DNA of 64,000 nt from Sporomusa sphaeroides DSM 2875 (GTDB lineage: Bacteria > Bacillota > Negativicutes > Sporomusales > Sporomusaceae): contig NZ_CP146991.1 in the NCBI RefSeq assembly GCF_001941975.2, forward strand, positions 2,882,501 to 2,946,500, in the 5' to 3' direction. Below the pieces are notes generated by a model. That model had not been told where the DNA came from, made no database searches, and saw only the letters and a program-made list of their open reading frames with translations. Shown here piece after piece: positions 8,601 to 18,132 of this stretch. Within the stretch, counting starts at the first letter, position 1; every line of letters starts with the position of its first letter. The position numbers and the translations under genes were made by a program.

Positions 8601-11600
8601 TGAATGGTTACATCTTGATCGGCTTCGATGGAGATTTTTCCGTTGTCACTGTAAATATGGCTGCCGGCAATTGTGATATTGCCGCCGTTAGCGGTAGGAG
8701 TCTCCGGGTTAACCGCGGTAATATTGACGTTGCCGCCTGCCTGCAGGGTGCTGCCAATGACGGTTTCATCGTCAGTGCGGGTTCGCTTCCAGTTCCGGCT
8801 GGTTCCAACCTTTTTATCCAGCAATTCCTCATCTTTAACTGCGCTAATGTTAATATTGCCGGCTAAGGAAGTTAGGGTAAGGTCTTCACCTGCATTTACC
8901 TGAGCCCCGCTTAGGGTGGCATCTTGCTGGCTTGTCATAGTTATGTTGTTACCAGCTTCAATATTGCTCACCACGTTAGTGATAGTATCCTCAAGATAGC
9001 GACTGCCAGTCGTCATACGCTCTTGCGTTTGAATAGTGCCAATAGTAAGATCACGGCCAGCATCAGCGGCTATATCTGAACCAGCCTTTAAGTTTGTGCC
9101 ATTGACAGCTATATCGCGGCCAGCTTCCATAATAAGGTTTTCTCCGGCGATAATAGATGCCGTATTGCCAGCCGAAGTCCGGAGCAGGAAGGGGAGTTCT
9201 GTTGTGGAAGTAAAGGTTTCGCTCTTGATATCCCGGTCAGCATTTAAGTTAATATTATTACCGGCAATCACACCGCTTATGTTTGTAATATCCTCAGTTG
9301 CGCTAATTGTAGTGTCCTGACCGCCGTTAATGGTACCACCGATATTATTTACATTATGAGCATCAATGGTTGCACTCTGAATCGCTTTAATTGTGCCGCT
9401 ATTATTTACCGTATCACCGGTAATGATTACACGGTCGCCGGTGATTATGGCTCCATCAGCATGCAGGCTAGTAGCGTTAGCCTGCGTCAAATATACAACA
9501 GGCACTAGAACTTTCTGACCGTTTACTTCCTGTTCAACCAGCCAAACGATATCGGATGTAAGCTGAGCCATCTGCACTGCTGTCAGTGCAATACCAACTT
9601 GTAGATTGAAGGCTTTGGCATAAGTAGCGCCGTTTTCTAGCAGAGCTTTATATTGCGCTTCGGCGTTATCATAACCTGGCAAATACACCCGGCCCGTAAG
9701 GCTGGTTATTTGTTCACGAACTAATTTTTGCTCATAGTAACCATCACCTAACCGCTTCATCGTTGTAGCAGGGTCAATATTCAACTGTTGCAGCATATAG
9801 TCACTGGTGATGAAGTTTTTATAAGAAGCAAATCGGGGATTGGTTTCCACAAGATAGCGGGCCGTAGGCTCAGTCTGAACTGTATACATACCGTTCTGTG
9901 GCAAGACTATCGTTCCACTATGATTCGTCTGAGGATTGGAAATAGGCCCGGTCGAAGCAGAGGGAAGTAAAGCATGATGGTTTGTACCATTCACACTTCC
10001 TGGAGCTACAACACTGTTATTAACGCTGCCTTGGATAGTGATTTTTTGATTGCCGCTGAAAACAGCCGCAATACCACCTGGAAGTTGTTCGGTGATTGTG
10101 TCTGTATAGCCTTGTCCAATTACGCCGTTATGCCAAAAGGCCGGACTACGAAACCACCCCATTCCAAGGCTCCTGTAACGATCATCTGTTATTCTAAATT
10201 CTCTATCAGATAAATAGGCCCTTACATCTGCATATACCAATTGCCTTCTCAACATTCGTTGATTACCTAATGCTGTGTTATTAACAGTAGCGCCAATGAC
10301 TGTATTTAGCTCTTTAGCAGCAACAATAACGCTATATTCGTTATTGATCAGTAGAGTATCCAAAAATATATTCTGACCACTGACTAATCTACTAATTGAG
10401 GAATCCGCCTTTACTATCTTCTCAGATACTGTCTCAGACAAAAGCCAAACTGAAGGGAAACCAGGAGTCAACCGCTTAGCAGTTGTTAGCTTTTCTTCTA
10501 AACCTAAAGAAATACCATATAGATTAGGATATCTAGAATCAGTATGGATACCCTTCTGGTCATACTTCGTTTCTGAAATCGTTCTCTCTTCCCAAGTAAC
10601 AGACTTTAATTTATTCCTCAACTCATTAGCGCTAATAATAATATCTCCATCAGCTTCAATATTCGCTGATTGGTTAAGCACATTGCTGGTTTTAATGGCA
10701 AATTGCCCATTGCCGTCTTTTTCAGCACTGCCCGCAATATTAAGGTTACCCTGGCTGTAAATGGATGCGTCATCTTTGTTCTCCAGACTAGTGGCAGCAT
10801 ACAGATTTAATTCGGCTTTTTTTAATGGGTCGATATCCGCACCGTTAAGATCTACTGCAACAATCAAAGCTTTATTTCCATCATTAGCAATGCGGTTTCC
10901 TGTAAGAGTGACCTTGTTACCAATTATATCGCCACGGTTTTGAATATCCCCTGTGGCATTAAGCGTTAGTGCATGATTCGCAATCATGGCTGCGCCAGCA
11001 TCATTGATAATCTTGCTGCCTGATATAGTTAAATTACGTACGGCTTCTAGCGTACCTTGGTTGGAGATTTCCCCAATAGCGGTTACCGAAATATCTCGAT
11101 TGGCTTTAAGCTGATTTCCTGCTTCGTTGGTAAAACCACCAGTCGCATGAATTGTTAAATTCTGGCCAGCCATAACTTCGCCGGCACCGCTGATTTTATC
11201 CACAGCTAAAGTTGCATTTTCTCCGGAACTCATTGTTCCGCTGGTGTTATCGACTTCTGATGCTACAACTGACAAAGTATGACCGGCTCCTACAATGCCT
11301 TGACGGTTATTCATGGGCGATGCACTCTGAGTAACAATTACATCCTGTTCTGCAGACAGATTCCCTAGTGTGTTGTCAATTCCTTCTGAAGTCGTTATCG
11401 TGAGATCACTTTTTGCCGTAACTTTACCAGAAACGTTGGATAGCTTATTAGCATTTACACCAACCTGGCCATTGCCACCAATATATCCATCATCATTTTG
11501 GACATCGCCTGTAACGGTTAGTGTTAAGCCGCTGCTATCTAAGTTAGCGATTGTTCCTCCTTGGTTGGCAAGAAACTGAGTATTAACAGTTAATCCTTTT

Positions 11601-13234
11601 CTAGTTTCCACTATACCCTGATTGTTGTCAATATTTCCTGAAACGGTAATAGACATAGCGCCATCAGCCGTAATGCTTCCCTGCTCACGATTTGTCAGGC
11701 TATTGGCATTTATGGTCAATGAGCTACCATTTGTAGCGAGATTCCCACCTGTATTGTCAATACCATTTACCGTTTTTATCGTAGTCGCATCTACTCCATA
11801 TTGGGTTAGCTTACCGCCTTTATTGCTAATACTGTCGGCTAGAACTATCAATTGACCGGCATTGATTTCACTAGCTGTGTTACTTGCACTTTTATCATTT
11901 GTGACTGCTCCATTGGCAGTAATGGTTAAGGTATCGGCTACTTGCAGCGTACCGCCGATATTGTTAATATTATCCAAAACAGCAGTAAGATCAGCTCTGT
12001 TTCCGGCATATGTCTTAGCACTGGAAAGATCAATATCGGAAGCGTTCATAACTATGTTTCCACCTGCGATGTTTTGGCCATTTGCCTGTAAGGTGTTACT
12101 GGCAGAAATGTTCAGATTACCGGTATTTGTAACTGTTCCCCTATTATCTACACCTGCCCCCAGCGTACCGGAAGAAGAGACACGTTGGGCAGTGAGGTCT
12201 GTATTTCTAGCGGCAGCCATGGTGCCGCTGTTTTCGATAATATCGCCACCGGTAATTTTCATGTTATTTTGTGCATATAGAATTCCGGTATTTATTAGCG
12301 ATTCCCCAGTGTATATCTGGACAGAACCGGAGGCAGACGTAGTTCCTGCCAGAGTGATTTTACCTTCATTAGTTAAGGTAAGGCTGCCGCTATTGGCAGA
12401 CAGAGTTCCCTGGCTGTTGACACCGACGCCTTGTTCGGTCCCTACCAGTTTAATTTTGTTGGCATACATACCGCCTAAGGCACTAACGTCCAGAGCCACC
12501 AGGGGCTGGGTATCTTCACCGGTGATGGTGTGGGTGTGTAAGGTGTTGTAGTCGACTTGGTTGCTGCCGGTGATAGCGTTGAGTTCCTGGGCCCAGATAC
12601 CGGCGTTGACGGTGACAGCCCGGCTGATGAGATCCACGCGGTCAGCCTCGCTGGCGTTGACGCCGTCTCCTTCGACACTGATGTGGCCACCGGTTACGCG
12701 AAAGGCTTCCAGGCTGCCGCCGCCGCCAAATACAGGTGTACCGGTGGTGAGCACACCCCGGTTGGTGTTGATGAAGCCAAAGCCGTTGCCGACAATGCCG
12801 TTGCGGTTGGCGATGATGACATCGGCCCGCTGACCGGCTACTTCGAGGTAGCCACGCAGGTGGCTGATCTGATGGCCGGTTACTTCGTTGAGGATGATGC
12901 GGGCAGAACCGCCCGCGAGGTTGGCATTGCCCTGTATGTAGCCTGCCAGTTGGGTCTTGGATAGTTTATAGGAGTTATTAAGAATAAGGCCGTTCTGGGT
13001 GATATCAAACTGCTGATAGAGGTTACGGGATACGCCTGCCGCCGACGGTTTGGCAATTTGCACGACGGTTGTCCCGTTTTGGGCCGTATCTATTGTCGGC
13101 CGGTGAGCGTTGGGTGCGTTGGCGTCGACGATTACCTGGGCTGCTGTCAAAGCCGGCTGTAAACTAAACAGCACCAGCGTAAGCCATGCCACCAGCGTTT
13201 TAGGTTTGCTCTTCCCTGAAGAAAAAAACTTCAT
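5690..13234 (-). CDS. cdiA: CdiA/FhaB-like contact-dependent inhibition exoprotein with AHH nuclease C-terminus
   Basis: Giant secreted effector, about 2,514 aa, exported through the adjacent TpsB. A Sec signal follows the basic start MKFFSSGKSKPK. The TPS/haemagglutination domain (~35-270) contains GNANLAGGSARIILNEVTG and IIANRNGIVGNGFGFINTNR. Filamentous repeats run to ~860. A non-repeat, receptor-binding-like region spans ~870-1290 and contains the CdiA hallmark QLTSDIVWLVEQ near 1225. More repeats run to ~2000. A pretoxin segment follows near 2200, where KNNYLS replaces VENNYLS. The toxin end (~2425-2514) has AAHHIVAGNS, DDAANGVFLP and HPSLHTNAYY, typical of AHH nucleases. I chose ATG 13234 because AAGGAGGA lies six bases upstream; an ATG at 13258 has no such site. 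The neighbours tpsB upstream and cdiI downstream complete a CDI locus. Confidence 0.92.
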   Translation of the reverse strand: MKFFSSGKSKPKTLVAWLTLVLFSLQPALTAAQVIVDANAPNAHRPTIDTAQNGTTVVQIAKPSAAGVSRNLYQQFDITQNGLILNNSYKLSKTQLAGYIQGNANLAGGSARIILNEVTGHQISHLRGYLEVAGQRADVIIANRNGIVGNGFGFINTNRGVLTTGTPVFGGGGSLEAFRVTGGHISVEGDGVNASEADRVDLISRAVTVNAGIWAQELNAITGSNQVDYNTLHTHTITGEDTQPLVALDVSALGGMYANKIKLVGTEQGVGVNSQGTLSANSGSLTLTNEGKITLAGTTSASGSVQIYTGESLINTGILYAQNNMKITGGDIIENSGTMAAARNTDLTAQRVSSSGTLGAGVDNRGTVTNTGNLNISASNTLQANGQNIAGGNIVMNASDIDLSSAKTYAGNRADLTAVLDNINNIGGTLQVADTLTITANGAVTNDKSASNTASEINAGQLIVLADSISNKGGKLTQYGVDATTIKTVNGIDNTGGNLATNGSSLTINANSLTNREQGSITADGAMSITVSGNIDNNQGIVETRKGLTVNTQFLANQGGTIANLDSSGLTLTVTGDVQNDDGYIGGNGQVGVNANKLSNVSGKVTAKSDLTITTSEGIDNTLGNLSAEQDVIVTQSASPMNNRQGIVGAGHTLSVVASEVDNTSGTMSSGENATLAVDKISGAGEVMAGQNLTIHATGGFTNEAGNQLKANRDISVTAIGEISNQGTLEAVRNLTISGSKIINDAGAAMIANHALTLNATGDIQNRGDIIGNKVTLTGNRIANDGNKALIVAVDLNGADIDPLKKAELNLYAATSLENKDDASIYSQGNLNIAGSAEKDGNGQFAIKTSNVLNQSANIEADGDIIISANELRNKLKSVTWEERTISETKYDQKGIHTDSRYPNLYGISLGLEEKLTTAKRLTPGFPSVWLLSETVSEKIVKADSSISRLVSGQNIFLDTLLINNEYSVIVAAKELNTVIGATVNNTALGNQRMLRRQLVYADVRAYLSDREFRITDDRYRSLGMGWFRSPAFWHNGVIGQGYTDTITEQLPGGIAAVFSGNQKITIQGSVNNSVVAPGSVNGTNHHALLPSASTGPISNPQTNHSGTIVLPQNGMYTVQTEPTARYLVETNPRFASYKNFITSDYMLQQLNIDPATTMKRLGDGYYEQKLVREQITSLTGRVYLPGYDNAEAQYKALLENGATYAKAFNLQVGIALTAVQMAQLTSDIVWLVEQEVNGQKVLVPVVYLTQANATSLHADGAIITGDRVIITGDTVNNSGTIKAIQSATIDAHNVNNIGGTINGGQDTTISATEDITNISGVIAGNNINLNADRDIKSETFTSTTELPFLLRTSAGNTASIIAGENLIMEAGRDIAVNGTNLKAGSDIAADAGRDLTIGTIQTQERMTTGSRYLEDTITNVVSNIEAGNNITMTSQQDATLSGAQVNAGEDLTLTSLAGNINISAVKDEELLDKKVGTSRNWKRTRTDDETVIGSTLQAGGNVNITAVNPETPTANGGNITIAGSHIYSDNGKISIEADQDVTIQEVKEKHESLVQTHRKKKGTFSSKTTDTLDYALVNEVQGSTLSGDSVTINSGKDLTVKGSNVIGTNDIILHADDNITLTSAQETGKEEHYKRVKKSGLFSGGGLGFTIGKQTQTTTLNEQVKAEVGSTVGSLAGNVTVTAGNDVNSAGTLIASGNDTNITGKNVTIDNTTNTYDSQYKYEFKQSGLSVSLGGTVVDLGTNLAHDINRAGDVQDNRLQALYGFKAQQDLKKLGDKLEGNFKDDLSINVSIGTSKTKFEQNTHVETVNTSNITAGGDVTITGTAGDVNLKATNINAHDVTLDAAKNLNIGSAQNVSQTDTKTSSSSASLGASFGLSGTFNGITGSVGASKGKENQSTTTNTESVINADGTATLKSGDDTNIIGSQITGEKVVANVGGNLTIISKQDSETYTEKTKGGNIGFGTGKISGTHGSIGTGKINSDYNSVIDQAGIFAGEDGFDIHVGKNTDLKGSVISSEATPDKNKISTDTLTWMDLHNKAKYSSSSMGVGYAAGKDANGKDIEKKNKGLTPNIGVTASGEAESTTQSAISPGTIEVRSNPNQDLSGLSRDTSNTLNALGKIFDKQTVQEQQELAGLFGEEVFKAIGNLGLPEGSLEKITLDAFAGGLMAKLGGGSFASGAAGAAFNQIVINELANIKDPALMQWASAVLGAAAAKVVGGSAQTGASTAVSETKNNYLSHWQKEERAKQLAACEKIEDPEERQKAKENIEKYWTAVDYAQDEIMDPLGISESTLKKMDPKERDRIEQFIASKAQEMLTSSSSDEVLNLRKIKTWIASVLPGFGTAIAYSEGDLAGAGWSFVGDIVPGEKVATKLLSDGTAIVMHLADDGGKLVVKEVEKITSASSRKLGDNLVAAGVERPDYASAAHHIVAGNSVKANEARAILQKYGIDIDDAANGVFLPTVKDVSNSAYHPSLHTNAYYEKVTNLLQDVTTKEEALDILNKISNQLKNGTFMN

Positions 13235-13271
13235 TCTATTTCCTCCTTGAAATATCATGCCAAACAGGTCT

Positions 13272-14969
13272 TTAGATTTGATACAGCAGCTGGAACCCTA
13301 GCACTTGCTCCGGCACTTTCATCCCGGACGGCCGTTTGATGGGTGTACCGATAAATACGTCATACAGGGCACCGCCCAGGTTGCCCCGCAGGCCTAACGC
13401 CGAACCTATTAAGCTTTTGCCAAGGGTTTGGTCGGCTGAGGCGCCGCTAACCTGACCGGCGTCTACCGCCAGGTAGACTTCGGAACCAGAGTCTTGGAGG
13501 GGTATGCTGAGTTCGTTGCGCAGGTACCAGCCATTTTCAGCAGCCAGGGTCTGTTCGCCGTCAAAGCCCCGTACGGTATAACGGTTACCGATACTGAGAA
13601 ATTCTGAGGCGTACAGCAGATTTTTGGTATATTGCCCGTGTAAGGCAACATTGTAGCTGGCTTTGGTCTTGCCGAGGCTGACAGGGGTTATGAGACTGGC
13701 GTCCAGTGTCCAGAGGTTATAGTGAGTGGTAGGCTCACCGGGCGCACTGTCGGCCGGGTCATCCTGGGCCCCAAACCAGGGTACGCCCCGCTTGTAGGCC
13801 AGGGTATAGTCAACAACGGTCTGGCCGTTGTATTGCCTGTGGTTTAGTGCCAGTTTGGCGGCGGTGGTTTTACGCCGCTGGATTTCAATTTCGGTGTCAT
13901 CAATATAGGATTTGCTGGCAGCTTTGGTGACACTGAAGGCCAGGCTGGTTTTACGTGTCTGGTCACGATACACTAATTTTTCTGCTTTTACTTCAAGGTT
14001 GCGGGTCTGTCCTGAGGCAACAAACGCTGTGCCGTAATTATCAATGGTCTGATGGTATTTATATACCGAGCTGGACAGGGAATAGGTCCAGTAGCCGTGG
14101 GGAGCGGAATAGCTGAAGCTGTCTCCCCGGGTTCCATAGCGATAACCATTTTTTTCGGCATCCTTGTTAAAGGAGATGTGGAACAGGTCATTGATACCAA
14201 ACAGGTTATCCACCGAGAGGGTTTCCGACGCTTGCAGCTTACCGGTAGCTTTGCTGCCGGAGTCGTCTAACGACAGGATGACTTTCCAGGGTTTTGTCCG
14301 GGTAACGGTAATTTGTACGATGGATTCACCGGGCTTGTCCCCGGGCAGCAGCTGCAGCTCAGCATCCTGGGAAGGGACGCGTTTCATTTGTTCCAGTCCC
14401 TGCTCAAGGTCGCGCAGGTTAAGAATATCGCCCGGTCTTGCGGGAAAGGCGCTTTTCCAGTCGACGCTGCCGGCAGGGTCAGATAATTGAATGTCTTTAA
14501 TGGTACCGGGAACAACTTGCAGGGTAAGCACACCGGTTGCTATGTCCTGCTGGGGAATGAGCACTCTGGTTGTCACATAGCCGCGGTCGATAAAGGCGTT
14601 GGTAAGTGTTTTAACGATGAGGTTAATTCCTTGCCAGCCGATCTTCTGGCCCTGGTACTTGCTGGTGATGTCATGTACCCAGGGAAAACGCCCTGCTTCA
14701 TCACCGGCTATGTTGATGGTACTGATGGGGAAGCTGGGGGTTTCAGCAGGCAGCACGATGGATTCACTACCCCGTTTTTCTTTTTGCAGGAAAACATCGT
14801 TCCCTTGTTGACGCTGGCTGCGCTCCTGTTCAGCCTGGCGGGCTTTGCGATTTTGTTCTTCTGTATCGGTGCGTGTTGGTGCCGCCCAAGCCAGATTCAT
14901 ACCGGTAAAATAGATGAGCAAGATGAGTGCGCAAAGCTTGATTATTTTTGAATATTTGGGCTTATCCAT
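13272..14969 (-). CDS. cdiB: TpsB-type outer-membrane transporter (ShlB/FhaC/CdiB)
   Basis: Two-partner-secretion translocator of 565 aa that exports the downstream CdiA across the outer membrane. It has a signal peptide (~1-30, hydrophobic core then LAWAAP), a charged linker rich in Gln/Arg, two POTRA domains (~70-215; GQKIGWQGINLIVKTLTNAF lies in the first) and a 16-strand beta-barrel to the C-terminus (HFSFNKDAE-like strands, VRGFDGEQTLA with the conserved VRGF/Y of loop 6). The length is normal for the family. It precedes cdiA by ~37 bases on the same strand, so the two are co-transcribed. Its presence is direct evidence for an outer membrane. Confidence 0.93.
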   Translation of the reverse strand: MDKPKYSKIIKLCALILLIYFTGMNLAWAAPTRTDTEEQNRKARQAEQERSQRQQGNDVFLQKEKRGSESIVLPAETPSFPISTINIAGDEAGRFPWVHDITSKYQGQKIGWQGINLIVKTLTNAFIDRGYVTTRVLIPQQDIATGVLTLQVVPGTIKDIQLSDPAGSVDWKSAFPARPGDILNLRDLEQGLEQMKRVPSQDAELQLLPGDKPGESIVQITVTRTKPWKVILSLDDSGSKATGKLQASETLSVDNLFGINDLFHISFNKDAEKNGYRYGTRGDSFSYSAPHGYWTYSLSSSVYKYHQTIDNYGTAFVASGQTRNLEVKAEKLVYRDQTRKTSLAFSVTKAASKSYIDDTEIEIQRRKTTAAKLALNHRQYNGQTVVDYTLAYKRGVPWFGAQDDPADSAPGEPTTHYNLWTLDASLITPVSLGKTKASYNVALHGQYTKNLLYASEFLSIGNRYTVRGFDGEQTLAAENGWYLRNELSIPLQDSGSEVYLAVDAGQVSGASADQTLGKSLIGSALGLRGNLGGALYDVFIGTPIKRPSGMKVPEQVLGFQLLYQI

Positions 14970-15299
14970 GTGCGCTATAGTCTCCTACTTTGATTTTTGT
15001 ACGCTTGCTTTATTGACAATTTTATAAAATAAAAAATGACCGATAAAAAACCGGTCAGCTAAAAAATAAAGCCGGTTACACTAGCAGCTCCCCTTAACCC
15101 AAGTGTCCAGATACAGGCTAAGGTTCATCACTTTCATTATTTAACACACTATATTTACATAGCAAATGATGTAAGCATTTTTATAATTTAACTATTTTAC
15201 ATGATTTTGGAATTATTCGTCATATATCAGTAAATTCCTGCTATCAATTCTTTAAAAGGAATACAAATTTTTACATTATACGCGAGTAAGGATTGAAGT
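14970..15299 (-). promoter_or_regulatory. Leader region of the tpsB-cdiA-cdiI operon
   Basis: About 330 bases without a gene between the his terminator and tpsB. It is AT-rich upstream (15130-15290) and then becomes structured. A hairpin forms from CCTTA/TAAGG arms near 15092-15125 (minus-strand sense), followed by the terminator-like stem at 15029-15057. A weak promoter-like pair (TTGCTA at 15160-15165 with TTTAA-type -10 near 15140) would place transcription start upstream of these structures. The hairpin order suggests transcription attenuation. Confidence 0.4.
15029..15057 (-). terminator. Attenuator-like terminator in the tpsB leader, with competing stem
   Basis: On the minus strand, TGACCG pairs with CGGTCA (15037-15042 with 15052-15057) and is followed by a T-run. 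An alternative stem, AACCGG (15072-15077) with CCGGTT (15049-15054), uses part of the same sequence, so the two folds exclude each other. It lies ~60 bases before tpsB and well past the his terminator. Confidence 0.55.
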
Positions 15300-15329
15300 T
15301 AAAAGGAGCAGAGCGTTTCGCTCTACTCC
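15300..15329 (-). terminator. Terminator of the histidine operon
   Basis: On the minus strand, GGAGTAGAGCG and CGCTCTGCTCC form an 11-bp stem followed by TTTT, just after the hisIE stop. Confidence 0.9.
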
Positions 15330-15335
15330 CTCTCA

Positions 15336-15989
15336 TTACTTCCTGCGGCTCTGCAATTCTGCCATTAATTCGCTTGGCGCGATCTCATGGTTTGCCAGGA
15401 GCACCAGGCAGTGGTACCAAAGATCGGCCATTTCATACAATATCTCGGCTTTGTCATTATTCTTCGACCCGATGATGGTCTCAGCCGCTTCTTCACCGAC
15501 TTTTTTCAGGATTTTGTCCTGGCCTTTTTCAAACAGGTAGTTGGTGTACGAACCCTCTTTGGGGTTATGTTTGCGGTCATTGATGACATGGTATAGTTCA
15601 TAGATCACATTGGCCAGCGGCTCTTTGTAGATTTTGCCGGGATCAACCAGGGTTTCCGCCTGGGCAGTTTCAGCGTCCAGTCTGCGGCTGAAGCAGGAGA
15701 AGGTGCCCTCGTGGCAGGCTGCGCCGGTTTGGTTTACTTTAACTAAGATGGTATCGGCATCACAATCATAATACATCTCTTTTACGGTTTGCACATGGCC
15801 GGAGGTTTCACCTTTCTGCCAAAGTGAGCGGCGGCTGCGGCTGTAGAACCAGGTTACACCGGTTTCCAGCGTTTTGCGCAAGGCTTCGGCATTCATATAG
15901 GCCAGCATCAGCACCGTTCCGGAAGCCTCATCCTGCACGATGGCCGGCACTAAGCCGTCAGCATTGTATTTTATCTTATCTATATTCAT
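15336..15989 (-). CDS. hisIE: Bifunctional phosphoribosyl-AMP cyclohydrolase / phosphoribosyl-ATP pyrophosphatase
   Basis: Carries out steps 2 and 3 of histidine synthesis, 217 aa. The HisI domain (~1-115) contains metal and active-site features such as [31 protein letters not shown] and the CHEGTFSCF cysteines. The HisE helical domain (~120-217) has [19 protein letters not shown] and [13 protein letters not shown]. The normal bifunctional length and fused order match other Firmicutes. It is the last gene of the operon and overlaps hisF by four bases. Confidence 0.97.
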   Translation of the reverse strand: MNIDKIKYNADGLVPAIVQDEASGTVLMLAYMNAEALRKTLETGVTWFYSRSRRSLWQKGETSGHVQTVKEMYYDCDADTILVKVNQTGAACHEGTFSCFSRRLDAETAQAETLVDPGKIYKEPLANVIYELYHVINDRKHNPKEGSYTNYLFEKGQDKILKKVGEEAAETIIGSKNNDKAEILYEMADLWYHCLVLLANHEIAPSELMAELQSRRK

Positions 15990-16744
15990 AGTCTCACCTC
16001 TACTCCACGGGATCTAAGATAGTCTTTTACCTGGCCTACGGTAAACTGGCCGTAGTGAAACACTGACGCCGCCAGCACGGCATCGGCCTTGCCTGCTGTT
16101 AACACCTCATAGAAGTGTTCCAGCTCACCGGCGCCACCTGAAGCAATGACCGGCACCTTGACGGCTTCCGATACCGCCCGTGTCAGGGGGATATCATAGC
16201 CGTCCTTGGTGCCGTCTTTGTCCATGCTTGTTAAGAGAATTTCCCCGGCCCCGAGCGCAGTGGCACGGGTAACCCATGCCAGCACATCCATACCGGTCGG
16301 CGTCCGTCCGCCGTTAATATATACTTCCCATTGGTCCGGTCCTGACCGGCGGGCATCCACGGCCAGCACAATGCACTGACGGCCAAAGCGTTTGGCGCCT
16401 TCGGTTAACAGCTCCGGATTTTTCACGGCTGCCGTGTTCAAAGAAACCTTGTCCGCCCCGGCTTTGAGCATTGTCCGGATATCCGCTACCGTACGAATGC
16501 CGCCGCCGACGGTGAAGGGAATAAATACTTCGGCCGCCACCTGTTCCACTACATCCACCATGGTCCTGCGTTCATCAGAGGAGGCCGTAATGTCAAGGAA
16601 AACCAGTTCGTCAGCTAGTTTAACATCATAGACCTTAGCCAGTTCCACCGGGTCACCGGCATCTCTCAGGCCAACAAAGTTAGTGCCTTTTACCACCCGT
16701 CCGTCTTTCACATCAAGACAGGGAATAATGCGTTTGGTATACAC
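15986..16744 (-). CDS. hisF: Imidazole glycerol phosphate synthase, cyclase subunit
   Basis: TIM-barrel cyclase, 252 aa, using ammonia from HisH to close the imidazole ring and release AICAR. The catalytic aspartates are visible at D11 ([15 protein letters not shown]) and D130 (CIVLAVDAR), with phosphate-binding GGG loops at FTVGGGIR and VIASGGAGE. It overlaps hisIE by four bases and abuts hisA, so the genes are translationally coupled. Confidence 0.97.
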   Translation of the reverse strand: MYTKRIIPCLDVKDGRVVKGTNFVGLRDAGDPVELAKVYDVKLADELVFLDITASSDERRTMVDVVEQVAAEVFIPFTVGGGIRTVADIRTMLKAGADKVSLNTAAVKNPELLTEGAKRFGRQCIVLAVDARRSGPDQWEVYINGGRTPTGMDVLAWVTRATALGAGEILLTSMDKDGTKDGYDIPLTRAVSEAVKVPVIASGGAGELEHFYEVLTAGKADAVLAASVFHYGQFTVGQVKDYLRSRGVEVRL

Positions 16745-17481
16745 TACTCCATCCCCTCCCTGGCAAGAGCAATCGCCGCCGCTAAGTCAAGCGCCCCGGT
16801 GTAAATGGCTTTACCCACAATTACACCCTCAATGCCGCCGCCAAAGTTGGCTGCTTTTAGCGCCGTAATATCCTCAAGACTCTTAACGCCGCCGGAGGCA
16901 ATCACCGGAATGCCTGCCGCCTTCGCCAGCGCGGCGGTTGCCGCCACATTGACGCCCTGCAGGGTACCGTCGCGGGAGATATCGGTATAAATAATCCGGG
17001 CAACACCGGCAGCAGCCATTTTCCTGGCCAGTTCTTCGGCCCCTACCCCGCCGGACACTTCCCAGCCGTCAACGGCCGCCTGGCCGTCCCGGGCATCAAT
17101 ACCCACAACAATCCGGCTGGCAAACTGCCGGCAGGCTTCCCGCACCAGCTCCGGGCTGCGGACAGCAGCAGAGCCTAATATTACCCGGCTGACACCGGCT
17201 GCCAGTACTTGTTCAATATTTTCCAGGGTGCGAATGCCGCCACCCAGTTGTACCGGAACAGGCACTGCTTTGGCTATCGCACTGACGATTTCCAGATTAA
17301 CCGGTTTACCGGCTAAGGCGCCGTCCAAATCCACCACATGCAGGTATTCAGCACCGGCGGCTGCCCATTGGCGCGCCATATCAACCGGGTTATCGGCAAA
17401 TACTGTCTCTTTATCAAAACGTCCTTCGGTCAGCCGGACACACCGCCCGCCCCGAATATCAATTGCCGGATAAATGATCAT
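16744..17481 (-). CDS. hisA: ProFAR isomerase
   Basis: TIM-barrel isomerase (245 aa) that opens the ribose ring of ProFAR, paralogous to HisF. The acid/base pair D8 ([14 protein letters not shown]) and D129 (VVGIDARDG) is in place, with phosphate loops QLGGGIRT and VIASGGVKS. It is followed by hisF at a one-base overlap and preceded by hisH. Confidence 0.97.
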   Translation of the reverse strand: MIIYPAIDIRGGRCVRLTEGRFDKETVFADNPVDMARQWAAAGAEYLHVVDLDGALAGKPVNLEIVSAIAKAVPVPVQLGGGIRTLENIEQVLAAGVSRVILGSAAVRSPELVREACRQFASRIVVGIDARDGQAAVDGWEVSGGVGAEELARKMAAAGVARIIYTDISRDGTLQGVNVAATAALAKAAGIPVIASGGVKSLEDITALKAANFGGGIEGVIVGKAIYTGALDLAAAIALAREGME

Positions 17482-17485
17482 AATT

Positions 17486-18118
17486 TCAACTCCTTAAAAA
17501 GTTAGCCAAAATTGCCAAGCCGATTGCACTTGATTTTTCGGGATGAAATTGCACTGCCTGCACATTGCCGCTGCCTACGGCTGCCGTCACCGCACCGCCA
17601 TACATAGTCACCGCGGTAACCACTGCCGGATTGTCAGGCACAGCATGGTAACTGTGGACGAAATAAACATAAGGGGCCGGCGGCAGCTTGGCAAAGAGCG
17701 GGCTGGCGGCCTTAAGCTCCAGATTGTTCCAGCCCATATGGGGGATTTTGAGTCCCGGGGCGACCAGCTTTCGCACCATTCCCGGCAAAATTCCGAGTCC
17801 CGGCACGCCGGGAGCTTCCTCACTGCCGTCAAATAATAACTGCAGCCCCAGGCAAATCCCCATAAAGGGTGTCCCGCTCCCGGCCACAGCTTTAATACTA
17901 TCAATAAGACCATAACTGGTAAGGTTAGCCATACAGTCCCCAAATGCCCCCACGCCGGGCAGCACCACTTTGCCGGCACTGCGAATCACTGCCGGGTCGC
18001 TGGTAACTACGATGGCATACTCACTGCCATTTTCGGCGTTTAGTTTGGCAAATGCTTTGGACACACTGTGAAGATTGCCCATACCATAATCGATAATTGC
18101 TAAGGTTTTGAGCGCCAT
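17486..18118 (-). CDS. hisH: Imidazole glycerol phosphate synthase, glutaminase subunit
   Basis: Class I glutamine amidotransferase, 210 aa, feeding ammonia to HisF. The nucleophile is C89 in FMGICLGLQLLFD, and the catalytic His-Glu pair lies in VQFHPEKS near the C-terminus. The oxyanion-strand motif VLPGVGAFGDC is also present. It sits between hisB and hisA as in most Firmicute his operons. Confidence 0.96.
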   Translation of the reverse strand: MALKTLAIIDYGMGNLHSVSKAFAKLNAENGSEYAIVVTSDPAVIRSAGKVVLPGVGAFGDCMANLTSYGLIDSIKAVAGSGTPFMGICLGLQLLFDGSEEAPGVPGLGILPGMVRKLVAPGLKIPHMGWNNLELKAASPLFAKLPPAPYVYFVHSYHAVPDNPAVVTAVTMYGGAVTAAVGSGNVQAVQFHPEKSSAIGLAILANFLRS

Positions 18119-18132
18119 CGCTGAGCCTCCCC

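Noticed and set aside
11862..12551. Long plus-strand open frames across cdiA (for example 229 codons at 11862-12551, 170 codons at 7994-8506)
   Set aside because: They lie antisense to the repetitive cdiA frame, have no ribosome sites or family motifs, and their composition follows the opposite strand's codon periodicity.
14970..15130. A known riboswitch class upstream of tpsB
   Set aside because: I compared it by eye with c-di-GMP, fluoride, guanidine, THF and ZTP consensus features and found no match, so only a generic attenuator is reported.
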